From contig JBFYSV010000337.1 in NCBI GenBank assembly GCA_041301185.1, forward strand, positions 1-5,208: a DNA stretch of 5,208 bases, read 5' to 3'. Made by a program: the position numbers and the translations under genes. The stretch comes from JAQBDA01 sp041301185. Lineage in GTDB: Bacteria; Chloroflexota; Anaerolineae; Anaerolineales; UBA4823. The notes under the pieces were generated by a model. The model worked only from the letters and a program-made list of their open reading frames with translations, was not told the DNA's origin and searched no databases. Shown here piece after piece: positions 1 to 4,783 of this stretch. Position 1 is the stretch's first letter; every line of letters starts with the position of its first letter.

Positions 1-266
1 AAGTCATCCCCAGTCCGGCAGGTCACTATCTGGCGCGTCATCACCGCCTCCACTTTCGTGGATTTGGCATCCTGCCCTTTGGCTACTATCTTCAAAGCCA
101 GGTCACGATCGGTTACGATACCGACCAACTTTTGGGTTTGCTCGTTTTCAATAACAGGGATCGAACCGATGTTCTCGCTCTGCATCAATTGCGCCACTTT
201 TACCACCATGTCATCTGGCCGGCAGCAAACGGGGTTTTTCGTCATCACTTCTTTACATTTCTTCAT
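1..266 (-). CDS. CBS-domain protein, C-terminus cut by the left window edge
   Basis: The minus strand reads MKKCKEVMTKNPVCC from an ATG at 264-266 and stays open to position 1, giving 88 visible residues. Residues 1-60 form a complete first CBS motif: a VMT-NPV opening, then IGSIPVIE (33-40) and the hallmark GIVTDRDL (49-56), whose Thr/Asp usually contact the ribose of bound adenosine nucleotides. A second CBS motif begins at VMTRQIVTC (75-83) and runs off the window. The start is supported by AAAGGAG (274-280), 7 nt upstream. Stand-alone two-CBS proteins are usually about 140 residues, so roughly 50 are missing. The likely role is a cytosolic adenine-nucleotide or energy sensor that regulates a partner, but the partner cannot be told from here. 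It lies 134 bp after the 168-residue gene and may be cotranscribed with it. Confidence 0.9.
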   Translation of the reverse strand, partial: MKKCKEVMTKNPVCCRPDDMVVKVAQLMQSENIGSIPVIENEQTQKLVGIVTDRDLALKIVAKGQDAKSTKVEAVMTRQIVTCRTGDD

Positions 267-316
267 AAGAATTCTCCTTTTTTCGCACAGTCATCTTGAA
301 TTTCATGCGCACAGCA

Positions 317-349
317 CGACCTGGCCCCTTGGTAATGAGAGTCAGGTCG
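317..349. repeat. Inverted repeat in the leader of the CBS gene
   Basis: CGACCTG (317-323) and CAGGTCG (343-349) are perfect 7-bp complements around a 19-nt loop. They lie about 50 bp upstream of the CBS start, in the 134-bp gap after the 168-residue gene. No T-tract follows on the minus strand, so an intrinsic terminator is unlikely. It could be an operator, an mRNA stem or chance. Confidence 0.25.
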
Positions 350-400
350 CTCTGCAATGCCGAATTTTTGATCGACCTTTGTTTATCTCTTCGTCTACTT

Positions 401-907
401 TCAAACCACCAGGCGGTTGAAGAAGGAGCGGTAGCGCTGCAAGGCTTTGCGGAGATCTTCAGTAGAGACATCATTGCCCTGATTCCACTGGCTCTCCAGC
501 GAGCTACGTTCGTTGGCAAACATCTGGGTGATTTTCTCGACCACCTCAGACACCAGCGTATCTGCCTGTTGGACAGCAGCGCGCGGTTCATCCACAAACT
601 TGCCCTGGATCTCATTCCAGCGCGTGCGAAAATGCTCTGATTCATCACGGTTAAGCAGGGCTGCCGATGATCCTGCATTTATGTCAATAGGGGCTTCGTG
701 GGTAATCGTTTCACCTATAGGAACCTCGTGGACAATTGTCTCATCCATCGGAGTGCCTACTGCAACGGTCCCACCCATCGGCGTCTCGTGGACAAGAGCC
801 GCATCCACCGGGATTTTTCCAGCAAAAGGATCCGAATTTACTGCCGGGTTGTTCATGTCCTGATCGGTTCTCTCTAAAATATCTGGGGTATTAAACTGTT
901 CATTCAT
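401..907 (-). CDS. Hypothetical protein, 168 aa, tandem PIG-type repeats plus KFVDEP domain
   Basis: No named function is recognised. There is no signal peptide or membrane segment. Residues 1-32 are polar. Residues 33-72 are four 10-residue repeats (PVDAALVHET, PMGGTVAVGT, PMDETIVHEV, PIGETITHEA), followed by a partial fifth, PID. Residues 91-168 form a predicted helical domain with W98, KFVDEP (103-108), AVQQADTLVSEV (111-122) and a C-terminal DLRKALQRYRSFF (151-163). The same signatures, in the same order, occur in the 182-residue neighbour encoded immediately upstream, so the two are paralogues; this one replaced the membrane anchor with the repeats. The ATG at 905-907 has AGGAG (916-920) 8 nt upstream, and that site overlaps the stop of the preceding gene. 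The gap between the genes is only 11 bp, which indicates a two-gene operon. The gene itself is well supported; its role is unknown. Confidence 0.85.
   Translation of the reverse strand: MNEQFNTPDILERTDQDMNNPAVNSDPFAGKIPVDAALVHETPMGGTVAVGTPMDETIVHEVPIGETITHEAPIDINAGSSAALLNRDESEHFRTRWNEIQGKFVDEPRAAVQQADTLVSEVVEKITQMFANERSSLESQWNQGNDVSTEDLRKALQRYRSFFNRLVV
692..811 (-). repeat. Four tandem 30-bp units encoding 10-residue repeats
   Basis: Units lie at 692-721, 722-751, 752-781 and 782-811, each exactly 30 bp and in frame. Units 722-751 and 782-811 share 22 of 30 bases, and 692-721 and 722-751 share 20 of 30. Unit 752-781 is the most diverged (17 of 30 against 722-751). Each encodes P-[MIV]-[GD]-x(2)-[TL]-[VI]-x-[HV]-[EG]-x. 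The exact length with diverged sequence points to old in-frame duplications kept under selection for spacing. Confidence 0.85.
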
Positions 908-918
908 TTCTATTTCTC

Positions 919-1467
919 CTATACAACGATTGCCTCTGTTCCGAGAAGTTCTCCGAACAGAGATTTGTAATAAACCATTGCCTGCCTTAATTCTTCAGTA
1001 TCTGCCAGGTTTTGCTTGTTTTTGATGGCGATCTCTCGCGCGGCGCGGTAATTACTCACCAAATCGGGATAATTGACCGAGAGATCAGCCGCCCGCTGTT
1101 CAAAATCAGATACTGGATAGGCACGAAGCTGCATGACTTCTACGATCAGGCGGTCGGCATCTACAATCGCCTGTCCCGGATCGTCGACAAATTTGGATTG
1201 GACTGCTGTCCAATCGGCCAGATAACGCTCGCGCTCGCTAACAGAAAGTGGACGAATATCCAAAGCCTCAACATGCTTTTGCCGTTCATTCAGCTCTGTT
1301 TGTGCTTTCTTCTCATCACCCATCGTCTGCACAGTGTGATCATACTCAGGTCCGAACTTATCATGGAGCTGCTCAGAACGTCTACGGCGAGCAAAAACTA
1401 GACCTAATACGGCGCCGATTATCACCAATACCAGAACAACGGTGATAATAATATATGTAGTATTCAC
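919..1467 (-). CDS. Membrane-anchored hypothetical protein, 182 aa
   Basis: Residues 4-24 are a single hydrophobic helix (IIITVVLVLVIIGAVLGLV region), followed by the basic ARRRR, so the protein should be inserted with its C-terminal part in the cytoplasm. A family signature follows: KFGPEYDHTV (36-45), a charged helical stretch, then SERERYLADW (76-85), KFVDDP (91-96), DADRLIVEVM (102-111), DFEQRAADLSVNYPDLV (120-136) and TEELRQAMVYYKSLF (156-170). This is a known uncharacterised family of single-pass proteins found in several phyla, and the length looks complete. The start is GTG (1465-1467), chosen because AGGAGG lies 6 nt upstream. It is first in a two-gene unit with its 168-residue paralogue. 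No enzymatic motif is visible. The polar, helical make-up suggests a binding or scaffold role, which is inference only. Confidence 0.88.
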   Translation of the reverse strand: MNTTYIIITVVLVLVIIGAVLGLVFARRRRSEQLHDKFGPEYDHTVQTMGDEKKAQTELNERQKHVEALDIRPLSVSERERYLADWTAVQSKFVDDPGQAIVDADRLIVEVMQLRAYPVSDFEQRAADLSVNYPDLVSNYRAAREIAIKNKQNLADTEELRQAMVYYKSLFGELLGTEAIVV

Positions 1468-1473
1468 AAAACT

Positions 1474-1479
1474 CCTCCT
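1474..1479 (-). promoter_or_regulatory. Strong Shine-Dalgarno that fixes a GTG start
   Basis: The minus strand has a perfect AGGAGG, 6 nt before the GTG at 1465-1467. No ATG lies nearby in frame, so this site decides the start of the 182-residue membrane protein. Confidence 0.8.
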
Positions 1480-1528
1480 ACTTGAATTATCTATCCAAGC
1501 TTATTAGCGTCCTTACCATTCGGGTACT

Positions 1529-1560
1529 GAACACTTTTGAGATGACACAAAAGTAAGTTC
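1529..1560. repeat. Imperfect dyad upstream of the two-gene paralogue unit
   Basis: GAAC-ACTTTTG (1529-1539) pairs with CAAAAGT (1548-1554), a 2-nt bulge, and GTTC (1557-1560). That is 11 bp of complementarity around an 8-nt loop. It lies 62 bp upstream of the GTG start at 1467 and 72 bp after the lmo0937-type stop. It is a candidate operator for the downstream pair or an mRNA stem. No run of T follows it on the minus strand, so it is not a classical terminator. Confidence 0.4.
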
Positions 1561-1631
1561 CAGGACCAAGGCACCAGACCCTGGATTACCCACAAATCTC
1601 ACAAAGCTGATCCGGAACAGGCAGGTTAACG

Positions 1632-1778
1632 TTAGGCTGAACGCCGGGTTTGCAGAAAATTAAACACGATCACGATCAAGGCTATTACGAGCAGCACATG
1701 AACGAGATTGCCGCCTATATTCCCTAAAAGTCCTAAGAGCCACAAAACAATCAAAACCACTGCAATTATCCAAAGCAT
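1632..1778 (-). CDS. lmo0937-type mini membrane protein, 48 aa
   Basis: The minus strand encodes MLWIIAVVLIVLWLLGLLGN at residues 1-20, then a glycine turn (IGGN), a second hydrophobic segment VHVLLVIALIVIVFNFL (26-42) and a basic end QTRRSA. The MLW-IAV-L-VLWLLG opening, the G-G turn before a second hydrophobic helix and the basic tail are typical of the lmo0937 family, whose members are about 50 residues; no biochemical function is known. AAAGGA lies 8 nt upstream, inside the tail of a CsbD-like remnant whose TAA is 1 nt before this ATG. That spacing suggests the two were once translationally coupled. The gene is intact and very likely real despite its size. Confidence 0.85.
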   Translation of the reverse strand: MLWIIAVVLIVLWLLGLLGNIGGNLVHVLLVIALIVIVFNFLQTRRSA

Positions 1779-1779
1779 C

Positions 1780-1869
1780 TTACATTCCTTTCATTCTCGC
1801 TTCTATTAGACGCCGGTAGAATTCCTATTCGGCGCGCTGGAGGGTGTAGCCGTACTTCTGTAAATTCAT
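1780..1869 (-). pseudogene. Remnant resembling the C-terminus of a CsbD-family stress protein
   Basis: One minus-strand frame reads MNLQKYGYTLQRAE, an in-frame TAG (1825-1827), then EFYRRLIEARMKGM and TAA (1780-1782). The core LQKYGYT-x(2)-AE matches the C-terminal signature of CsbD/YjbJ-like proteins, which typically read I/L-Q-x-[RK]-YGY-x(3)-[QR]-AE. The upstream two thirds of a CsbD protein is absent; the sequence merges into the 85-bp repeat and a TGA lies a few codons before the M. With the TAG in place no functional product is expected. The TAA sits 1 nt before the lmo0937-type ATG, as in a compact operon, so decay appears to have happened in place. A short chance resemblance cannot be fully excluded. 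Confidence 0.55.
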
Positions 1870-1945
1870 TCTATAACAAACGCATCATAGTCACATCCAC
1901 CTGCCGGGTGAACTATAACTACACCAGTTGGGGGAGATCAAAATA
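1861..1945. repeat. 85-bp direct repeat, copy A
   Basis: It aligns without gaps to 2796-2880, same orientation, with about 70 of 85 bases identical by hand count. The best conserved blocks are AAATTCATTCTA, TCACATCCAC and CTACACCAGTTGGGGGAGATCAA. It begins 3 nt beyond the stop of the DUF1003 gene in the direction of transcription and runs into the CsbD-like remnant. No conserved stem with matching changes was found between copies. Confidence 0.85.
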
Positions 1946-1948
1946 GAT

Positions 1949-2569
1949 TTAAGCTTCGGGCGAGAATGTCTCAGCCTGCTTTAAAGTCTTACTGTTAATG
2001 TGTTTTTTCCCTTGCGCACGCTGTTGAAGGCGCGCGATTTCAGCCAGCACATCTTCAGGCTTGGTTTCCATTTCTAGGTCGGCAAGTTCGCTTTCCTCAT
2101 GGTCTTCGATGCCCATTTTCTCTTGAATGGCATCGAGCATTTGCAACACCCGAGTCAACTCATGTTCGGTCAGCAGACCGATGTGCAAATCCAAGTCCGC
2201 CCGATTTTCGGATTCTTTGCTCTGCCGGTTCTGGCTGATGAGCACAAATGTCGATAGGATAATAGCTTCCAGCGACACGATCATGGTCAAGAGCCCGTAT
2301 GGGAATGGATCGAAAGGGTTTACGCCCAAACGTCCGGTGTTTAGAAGGATCCAAACGCTAAACCACACAACATGCACATAAACAAAGACCATCCGTCCCG
2401 AAAATGAGGTGAAGGCATCTGCGATACGGTCTTGCAAGCTTTGCTCACGTGCGGCCTTCAGGCGAAGATTGATAACGGTGCGTATGTTTCGCTCAATGAT
2501 CTTGGACAAAGCTGGATTGTCTTCTGTATGATCTTTAATTTCCTCTTGATTAGGCCGGCTCAGCTGCAT
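1949..2569 (-). CDS. DUF1003 family membrane protein, 206 aa
   Basis: Residues about 25-55 are a charged helix with R-x(2)-LQDRIADAF leading to a first membrane segment at about 57-77 (MVFVYVHVVWFSVWILLN). The family signature FDPFPYGLLTMIVSLEAIILSTFVLISQNRQ (86-116, quoted in parts) includes the second membrane segment, followed by the conserved R-x-D-L-x-LHI (123-130). The C-terminal 60 residues are acidic, then basic, and probably coiled coil (EDVLAEIARLQQRAQ). DUF1003 proteins have two membrane helices and no proven function. The ATG (2567-2569) has an AAGGGG-like site about 10 nt upstream, slightly far. The gene stands alone between two direct repeats and is not tightly packed with its neighbours, so it probably has its own promoter in 2570-2700. 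Confidence 0.93.
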   Translation of the reverse strand: MQLSRPNQEEIKDHTEDNPALSKIIERNIRTVINLRLKAAREQSLQDRIADAFTSFSGRMVFVYVHVVWFSVWILLNTGRLGVNPFDPFPYGLLTMIVSLEAIILSTFVLISQNRQSKESENRADLDLHIGLLTEHELTRVLQMLDAIQEKMGIEDHEESELADLEMETKPEDVLAEIARLQQRAQGKKHINSKTLKQAETFSPEA

Positions 2570-2620
2570 GAGACAAACACCCCTTCGTTTTGCTTTAGTT
2601 TAATCCCGTCTTTTTTGATT

Positions 2621-2634
2621 TATTTTCGAAAATA
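2621..2634. promoter_or_regulatory. 14-bp perfect palindrome, candidate operator
   Basis: TATTTTCGAAAATA is its own reverse complement, with no spacer. It is 52 bp upstream of the DUF1003 ATG, in AT-rich DNA where a promoter would be expected. Its size and symmetry suit a dimeric repressor site. It occurs once in the window, so binding is inferred only from position and symmetry. Confidence 0.4.
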
Positions 2635-2795
2635 TCCTTATTCATGGTGTGGTCCTTTCAATCCTTCGGATAAGCTACCCCTGCTGTTCATACCGGCGCT
2701 CCGGGCAGCTTAGAGGCCTGGTTCCCAAACCACTTCTTCTCCTGACAACCAATCCCGGACTGGATGAGCCAGGGATATTATCCAGAACACTGCCT

Positions 2796-2880
2796 CAAAT
2801 TCATTCTAGAACAAACACCTCCCGGTCACATCCACTGGCCAGGGGAACTTTGGCTACACCAGTTGGGGGAGATCAAGATA
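2796..2880. repeat. 85-bp direct repeat, copy B
   Basis: This is the second copy of the repeat at 1861-1945, about 82% identical and ungapped. It starts 30 nt beyond the stop of the PAP2 gene, so each copy follows the 3' end of a minus-strand gene. Read on the plus strand, this copy is open in the frame containing HIHWPGELWLHQLGEI, whereas copy A has two TAA stops in that frame. Read on the minus strand, both copies share a short frame SPPTGV...FV[IL]E ending at the same TGA. Confidence 0.85.
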
Positions 2881-2910
2881 AGAAGGCTGTTGCTTGCGGT
2901 TCAAGGTAGT

Positions 2911-3693
2911 TTACCCAATCCTGTTCATCACATAACCGTCGACAAGTACTACCAGAAGTCCCCAGGCGCTGCCCAGGATAGTCCCCGCCAGCACGTCCCG
3001 CGGGTAGTGCGCCCCCACATACATGCGTGTAATGCTTACAAGCAGGGCGACACTGTACAGCAGGAAAACCACCCAAGCGTTGGCGTGGAAATTCCCGGCC
3101 ATCAATACCGCCATGAAGAAGGCCTGGCTGGTATGTCCGCTCGGGAAAGATCGCCCGCCGGCTTTGGAACCGACGATGCGCGCCTGGGTTAACCGGATAA
3201 AAGGCCGTGACCGTCGCACAACTGCTTTCACCAGCTCCACCACGATCCATAACGTGATAGTCCCCAGAATGAGTTCGTACGCCAGCAGACGATTGCCTAA
3301 CAAAAACAAAACCAGTCCAATTGCCAGGGCAGTAATGCCGTTGCCGAGCTGAGTGAAACCCAACATTGTTCTGTCCAGCCAAAGTGGTCGCGGCCCACGC
3401 AGGTTAAAGAACAAAAAAGCCCAGACGTCCACGCGCTGGCCGGCAGACCACACCAGCGAGACTGCCAGGATAGTGAATATCAGCAGCATGCTCGACAAGA
3501 TTCCCCGAGCCACCAGGGCTTGCCAAATAATCATCCTCATCTGGAAAGGCATCCATGCAAGGAATAGAACCAGGCTGGCTATGAGGAACACCAACCAGGC
3601 AACTGGGCGGCACTCCCTCAGCGCAACGCTCAGGCAACCCCTGGCACCGGGTACGATCTCTTCAGACAATCTATTTTCCTTATGCGGGTCCAC
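2911..3693 (-). CDS. PAP2-family membrane phosphatase, 260 aa
   Basis: Integral membrane phosphatase of the type 2 phosphatidic acid phosphatase superfamily, probably acting on phosphatidate or undecaprenyl-pyrophosphate-type lipids at the outer face of the membrane. Counting from the GTG, the three signature motifs are present: K-x6-RP (K156 to R163-P164), PSGH (184-187, catalytic H187) and T-R-x5-H-x3-D (T222, R223, nucleophile H229, D233). The usual Ser of the third motif is Thr. About six hydrophobic segments are visible, two of them before the region VWAFLFFNLRG and the rest interleaved with the motifs. An upstream TTG at 3724-3726 would add 11 residues, but GTG at 3691-3693 has GAGGAG 7 nt upstream and is preferred. 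It overlaps the kinase gene by 14 nt, which suggests translational coupling. Substrate is not determined by the sequence. Confidence 0.92.
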   Translation of the reverse strand: MDPHKENRLSEEIVPGARGCLSVALRECRPVAWLVFLIASLVLFLAWMPFQMRMIIWQALVARGILSSMLLIFTILAVSLVWSAGQRVDVWAFLFFNLRGPRPLWLDRTMLGFTQLGNGITALAIGLVLFLLGNRLLAYELILGTITLWIVVELVKAVVRRSRPFIRLTQARIVGSKAGGRSFPSGHTSQAFFMAVLMAGNFHANAWVVFLLYSVALLVSITRMYVGAHYPRDVLAGTILGSAWGLLVVLVDGYVMNRIG

Positions 3694-4657
3694 CGGATGG
3701 CTCCTCAAGGATAGGGCCTCGGGCAATTAAGACCGCTAGCGCAGGCTCAGCAATTATGACTGTCAGAGCTTTCGGCTGCACGCTGATGAGCAGCGACCCT
3801 ACTCCCGACGCCAACCCATCCGCCATGACCGGCAAAGCCGGGTTGGTGTGGACCTCCACCCTGCGCACGTGATAGTGTTGGATGCGTTCGTCTTCCGCTC
3901 CACCCCTGGCTAACCCAACAATGTTGCCCAGAAGATCCATCTTGGACAGCTCGGCGAAGATCAGGACATCCAGCAAGCCGTCATTCATCGAGGCTGAGTT
4001 GCCGACCTTGTAATGCGGGCCGATGTAAGGCATATTGGAGACCAGCACCACATGGCACTGAGTGAGGATCTCCTGCTTATTGTCCAAAATCAGGTGCATC
4101 TCAGCCGCCGGGGAAGCCACCAGCGTTGCCAGGAAATCGCCGACCCGTGCCAGATTTCCGTGCTGGATAGCGTCAGCCGCCGGGAAAAGGGCCGAAAGCA
4201 GCCCCACTGTGCAAACTTCCAGAAAGGACCGCTTTATCTCGCCGCAAACAGCCAGGCCCATATCTACTTTGATGGACCGGCCTGTTCGGAGAAGAGCGAT
4301 GGCAGCCGGGATATCCGCTGGAATACCCAGGCTGAGGGCTACGTTGTTCTGAGTGCCGGTGGGAATAATCCCCAGGGTGGCTTTCTTGCCAGCAAGTGTT
4401 CCAGCAATAACGTCAATGGTGCCATCACCCCCACATACGACGAACATGCGGATTCCATCCTCGAGGGCGTTGTGAACCACTGCTGGCAGATCGCAGCCTG
4501 GTTCGACTAGAAACGCTTCCGGTACGAGTTTCCATGCCTGCATCGCACTGATCACATCCATAAGCTGCATAGGCGACTCACCAGTTGCTCCCGAACCGGG
4601 ATTAAAAATCAGCTTGACCCGCATAGGGTGTTTTTTTGTTAAGAATAATTCTGCCAT
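3680..4657 (-). CDS. YegS/BmrU-type lipid kinase (diacylglycerol kinase catalytic domain), 325 aa
   Basis: Cytosolic or membrane-associated enzyme that transfers phosphate from ATP to a lipid such as diacylglycerol. Visible motifs: VKLIFNPGSG (14-23), the nucleotide-binding GGDGT (76-80), GIIPTGTQNN (96-105), VDMGLA (131-136), SMNDGLLDVLI (223-233) and a C-terminal PVMADG (276-281) followed by ISVQPKALTV (291-300). Length is normal for COG1597 proteins. The usual acidic residue of the late DGE motif is absent; the text reads DGLAS. The ATG at 4655-4657 has only a weak AGGT four nt upstream; many relatives begin at M-[RK]-x-KLIFNP, equivalent to the ATG at 4622-4624, but that has no purine-rich site, so the first start is kept with moderate confidence. 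The PAP2 gene overlaps its 3' end. The exact substrate cannot be read from sequence. Confidence 0.92.
   Translation of the reverse strand: MAELFLTKKHPMRVKLIFNPGSGATGESPMQLMDVISAMQAWKLVPEAFLVEPGCDLPAVVHNALEDGIRMFVVCGGDGTIDVIAGTLAGKKATLGIIPTGTQNNVALSLGIPADIPAAIALLRTGRSIKVDMGLAVCGEIKRSFLEVCTVGLLSALFPAADAIQHGNLARVGDFLATLVASPAAEMHLILDNKQEILTQCHVVLVSNMPYIGPHYKVGNSASMNDGLLDVLIFAELSKMDLLGNIVGLARGGAEDERIQHYHVRRVEVHTNPALPVMADGLASGVGSLLISVQPKALTVIIAEPALAVLIARGPILEEPSGGPA
3701..3706 (-). promoter_or_regulatory. Shine-Dalgarno that decides the PAP2 start
   Basis: The minus strand reads GAGGAG, 7 nt before GTG at 3691-3693. It lies inside the last codons of the lipid kinase (coding LEEPSGGPA). The alternative TTG at 3724-3726 directly follows an in-frame TAA and lacks a comparable site. 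Confidence 0.7.
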
Positions 4658-4734
4658 TATTACCTATCTAATGCAGCACCCTCTGCAGTCCTACTTCCTG
4701 GTGGTGTTTTTTGGATGGGACAGATCTCCGTGAA

Positions 4735-4760
4735 GCCACCTGGTCGGTTGACCGGGTGGC
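4735..4760. terminator. GC-rich stem-loop between YggT-like and kinase genes, possible terminator without U-tract
   Basis: GCCACCTGGTC (4735-4745) and GACCGGGTGGC (4750-4760) form an 11-bp stem with a GGTT tetraloop. As minus-strand RNA one pair becomes a C-A mismatch, leaving 10 of 11 pairs. It lies 23 bp after the YggT-like stop, where a terminator or 3' stabilising stem would be expected. No run of U follows, so intrinsic termination is uncertain. Confidence 0.4.
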
Positions 4761-4783
4761 ACAGTTGACCGAAGGATATGTGC

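Larger units (their letters stand above)
2570..2910. other. 341-bp intergenic region between PAP2 and DUF1003 genes
   Basis: No credible gene was found on either strand; plus-strand reading frames across it have non-genic composition. It holds repeat copy B (2796-2880), a weak bulged stem (TCCC/CTGG with CCAGGGA, 2753-2775) just beyond it in the transcription direction, and an AT-rich part (about 2590-2640) with a 14-bp palindrome. The promoter of the DUF1003 gene must lie here if that gene is transcribed separately, but no clear -35/-10 pair is visible. Confidence 0.6.

Noticed and set aside
253..678. Minus-strand frame of 141 codons overlapping the 168-residue gene
   Set aside because: It is a shifted shadow with Arg/Trp/Cys-rich composition; the KFVD-domain frame with its own ribosome site is the real gene.
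1486..1502. GATAAT and TAATAA as -10 boxes for the paralogue operon
   Set aside because: No matching -35 at 16-18 bp, and a start from GATAAT would leave almost no leader before the Shine-Dalgarno.
1558..1586. TCCAGG...CCTGGA inverted repeat as a terminator of the lmo0937-type gene
   Set aside because: Only six pairs with a 15-nt loop or so and no U-tract on the minus strand.
2649..2909. Plus-strand reading frame of 86 codons in the intergenic region
   Set aside because: No ribosome site, composition unlike a protein, no recognisable domain, and it runs across a repeat and into antisense of nothing conserved.
2764..3192. Plus-strand reading frame of 142 codons starting in repeat copy B
   Set aside because: After about 50 codons it is only the antisense of the PAP2 gene. 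Only the first part may be a fossil, which is reported as a finding, not as a gene.
4013..4510. Plus-strand frame of 165 codons
   Set aside because: Antisense to the lipid kinase, whose motifs GGDGT and NPGSG are unambiguous.
4747..4771. Direct repeat GTTGACCG at 4747-4754 and 4764-4771
   Set aside because: Only 8 bp, and the first copy is part of the stem-loop; no gene follows on the plus strand that a TTGAC box could serve.
4677..4783. Possible third copy of the 85-bp repeat after the YggT-like gene
   Set aside because: Only short words such as CCACCTGG and CAGTTG match, and an alignment needs several gaps; chance is a sufficient explanation.
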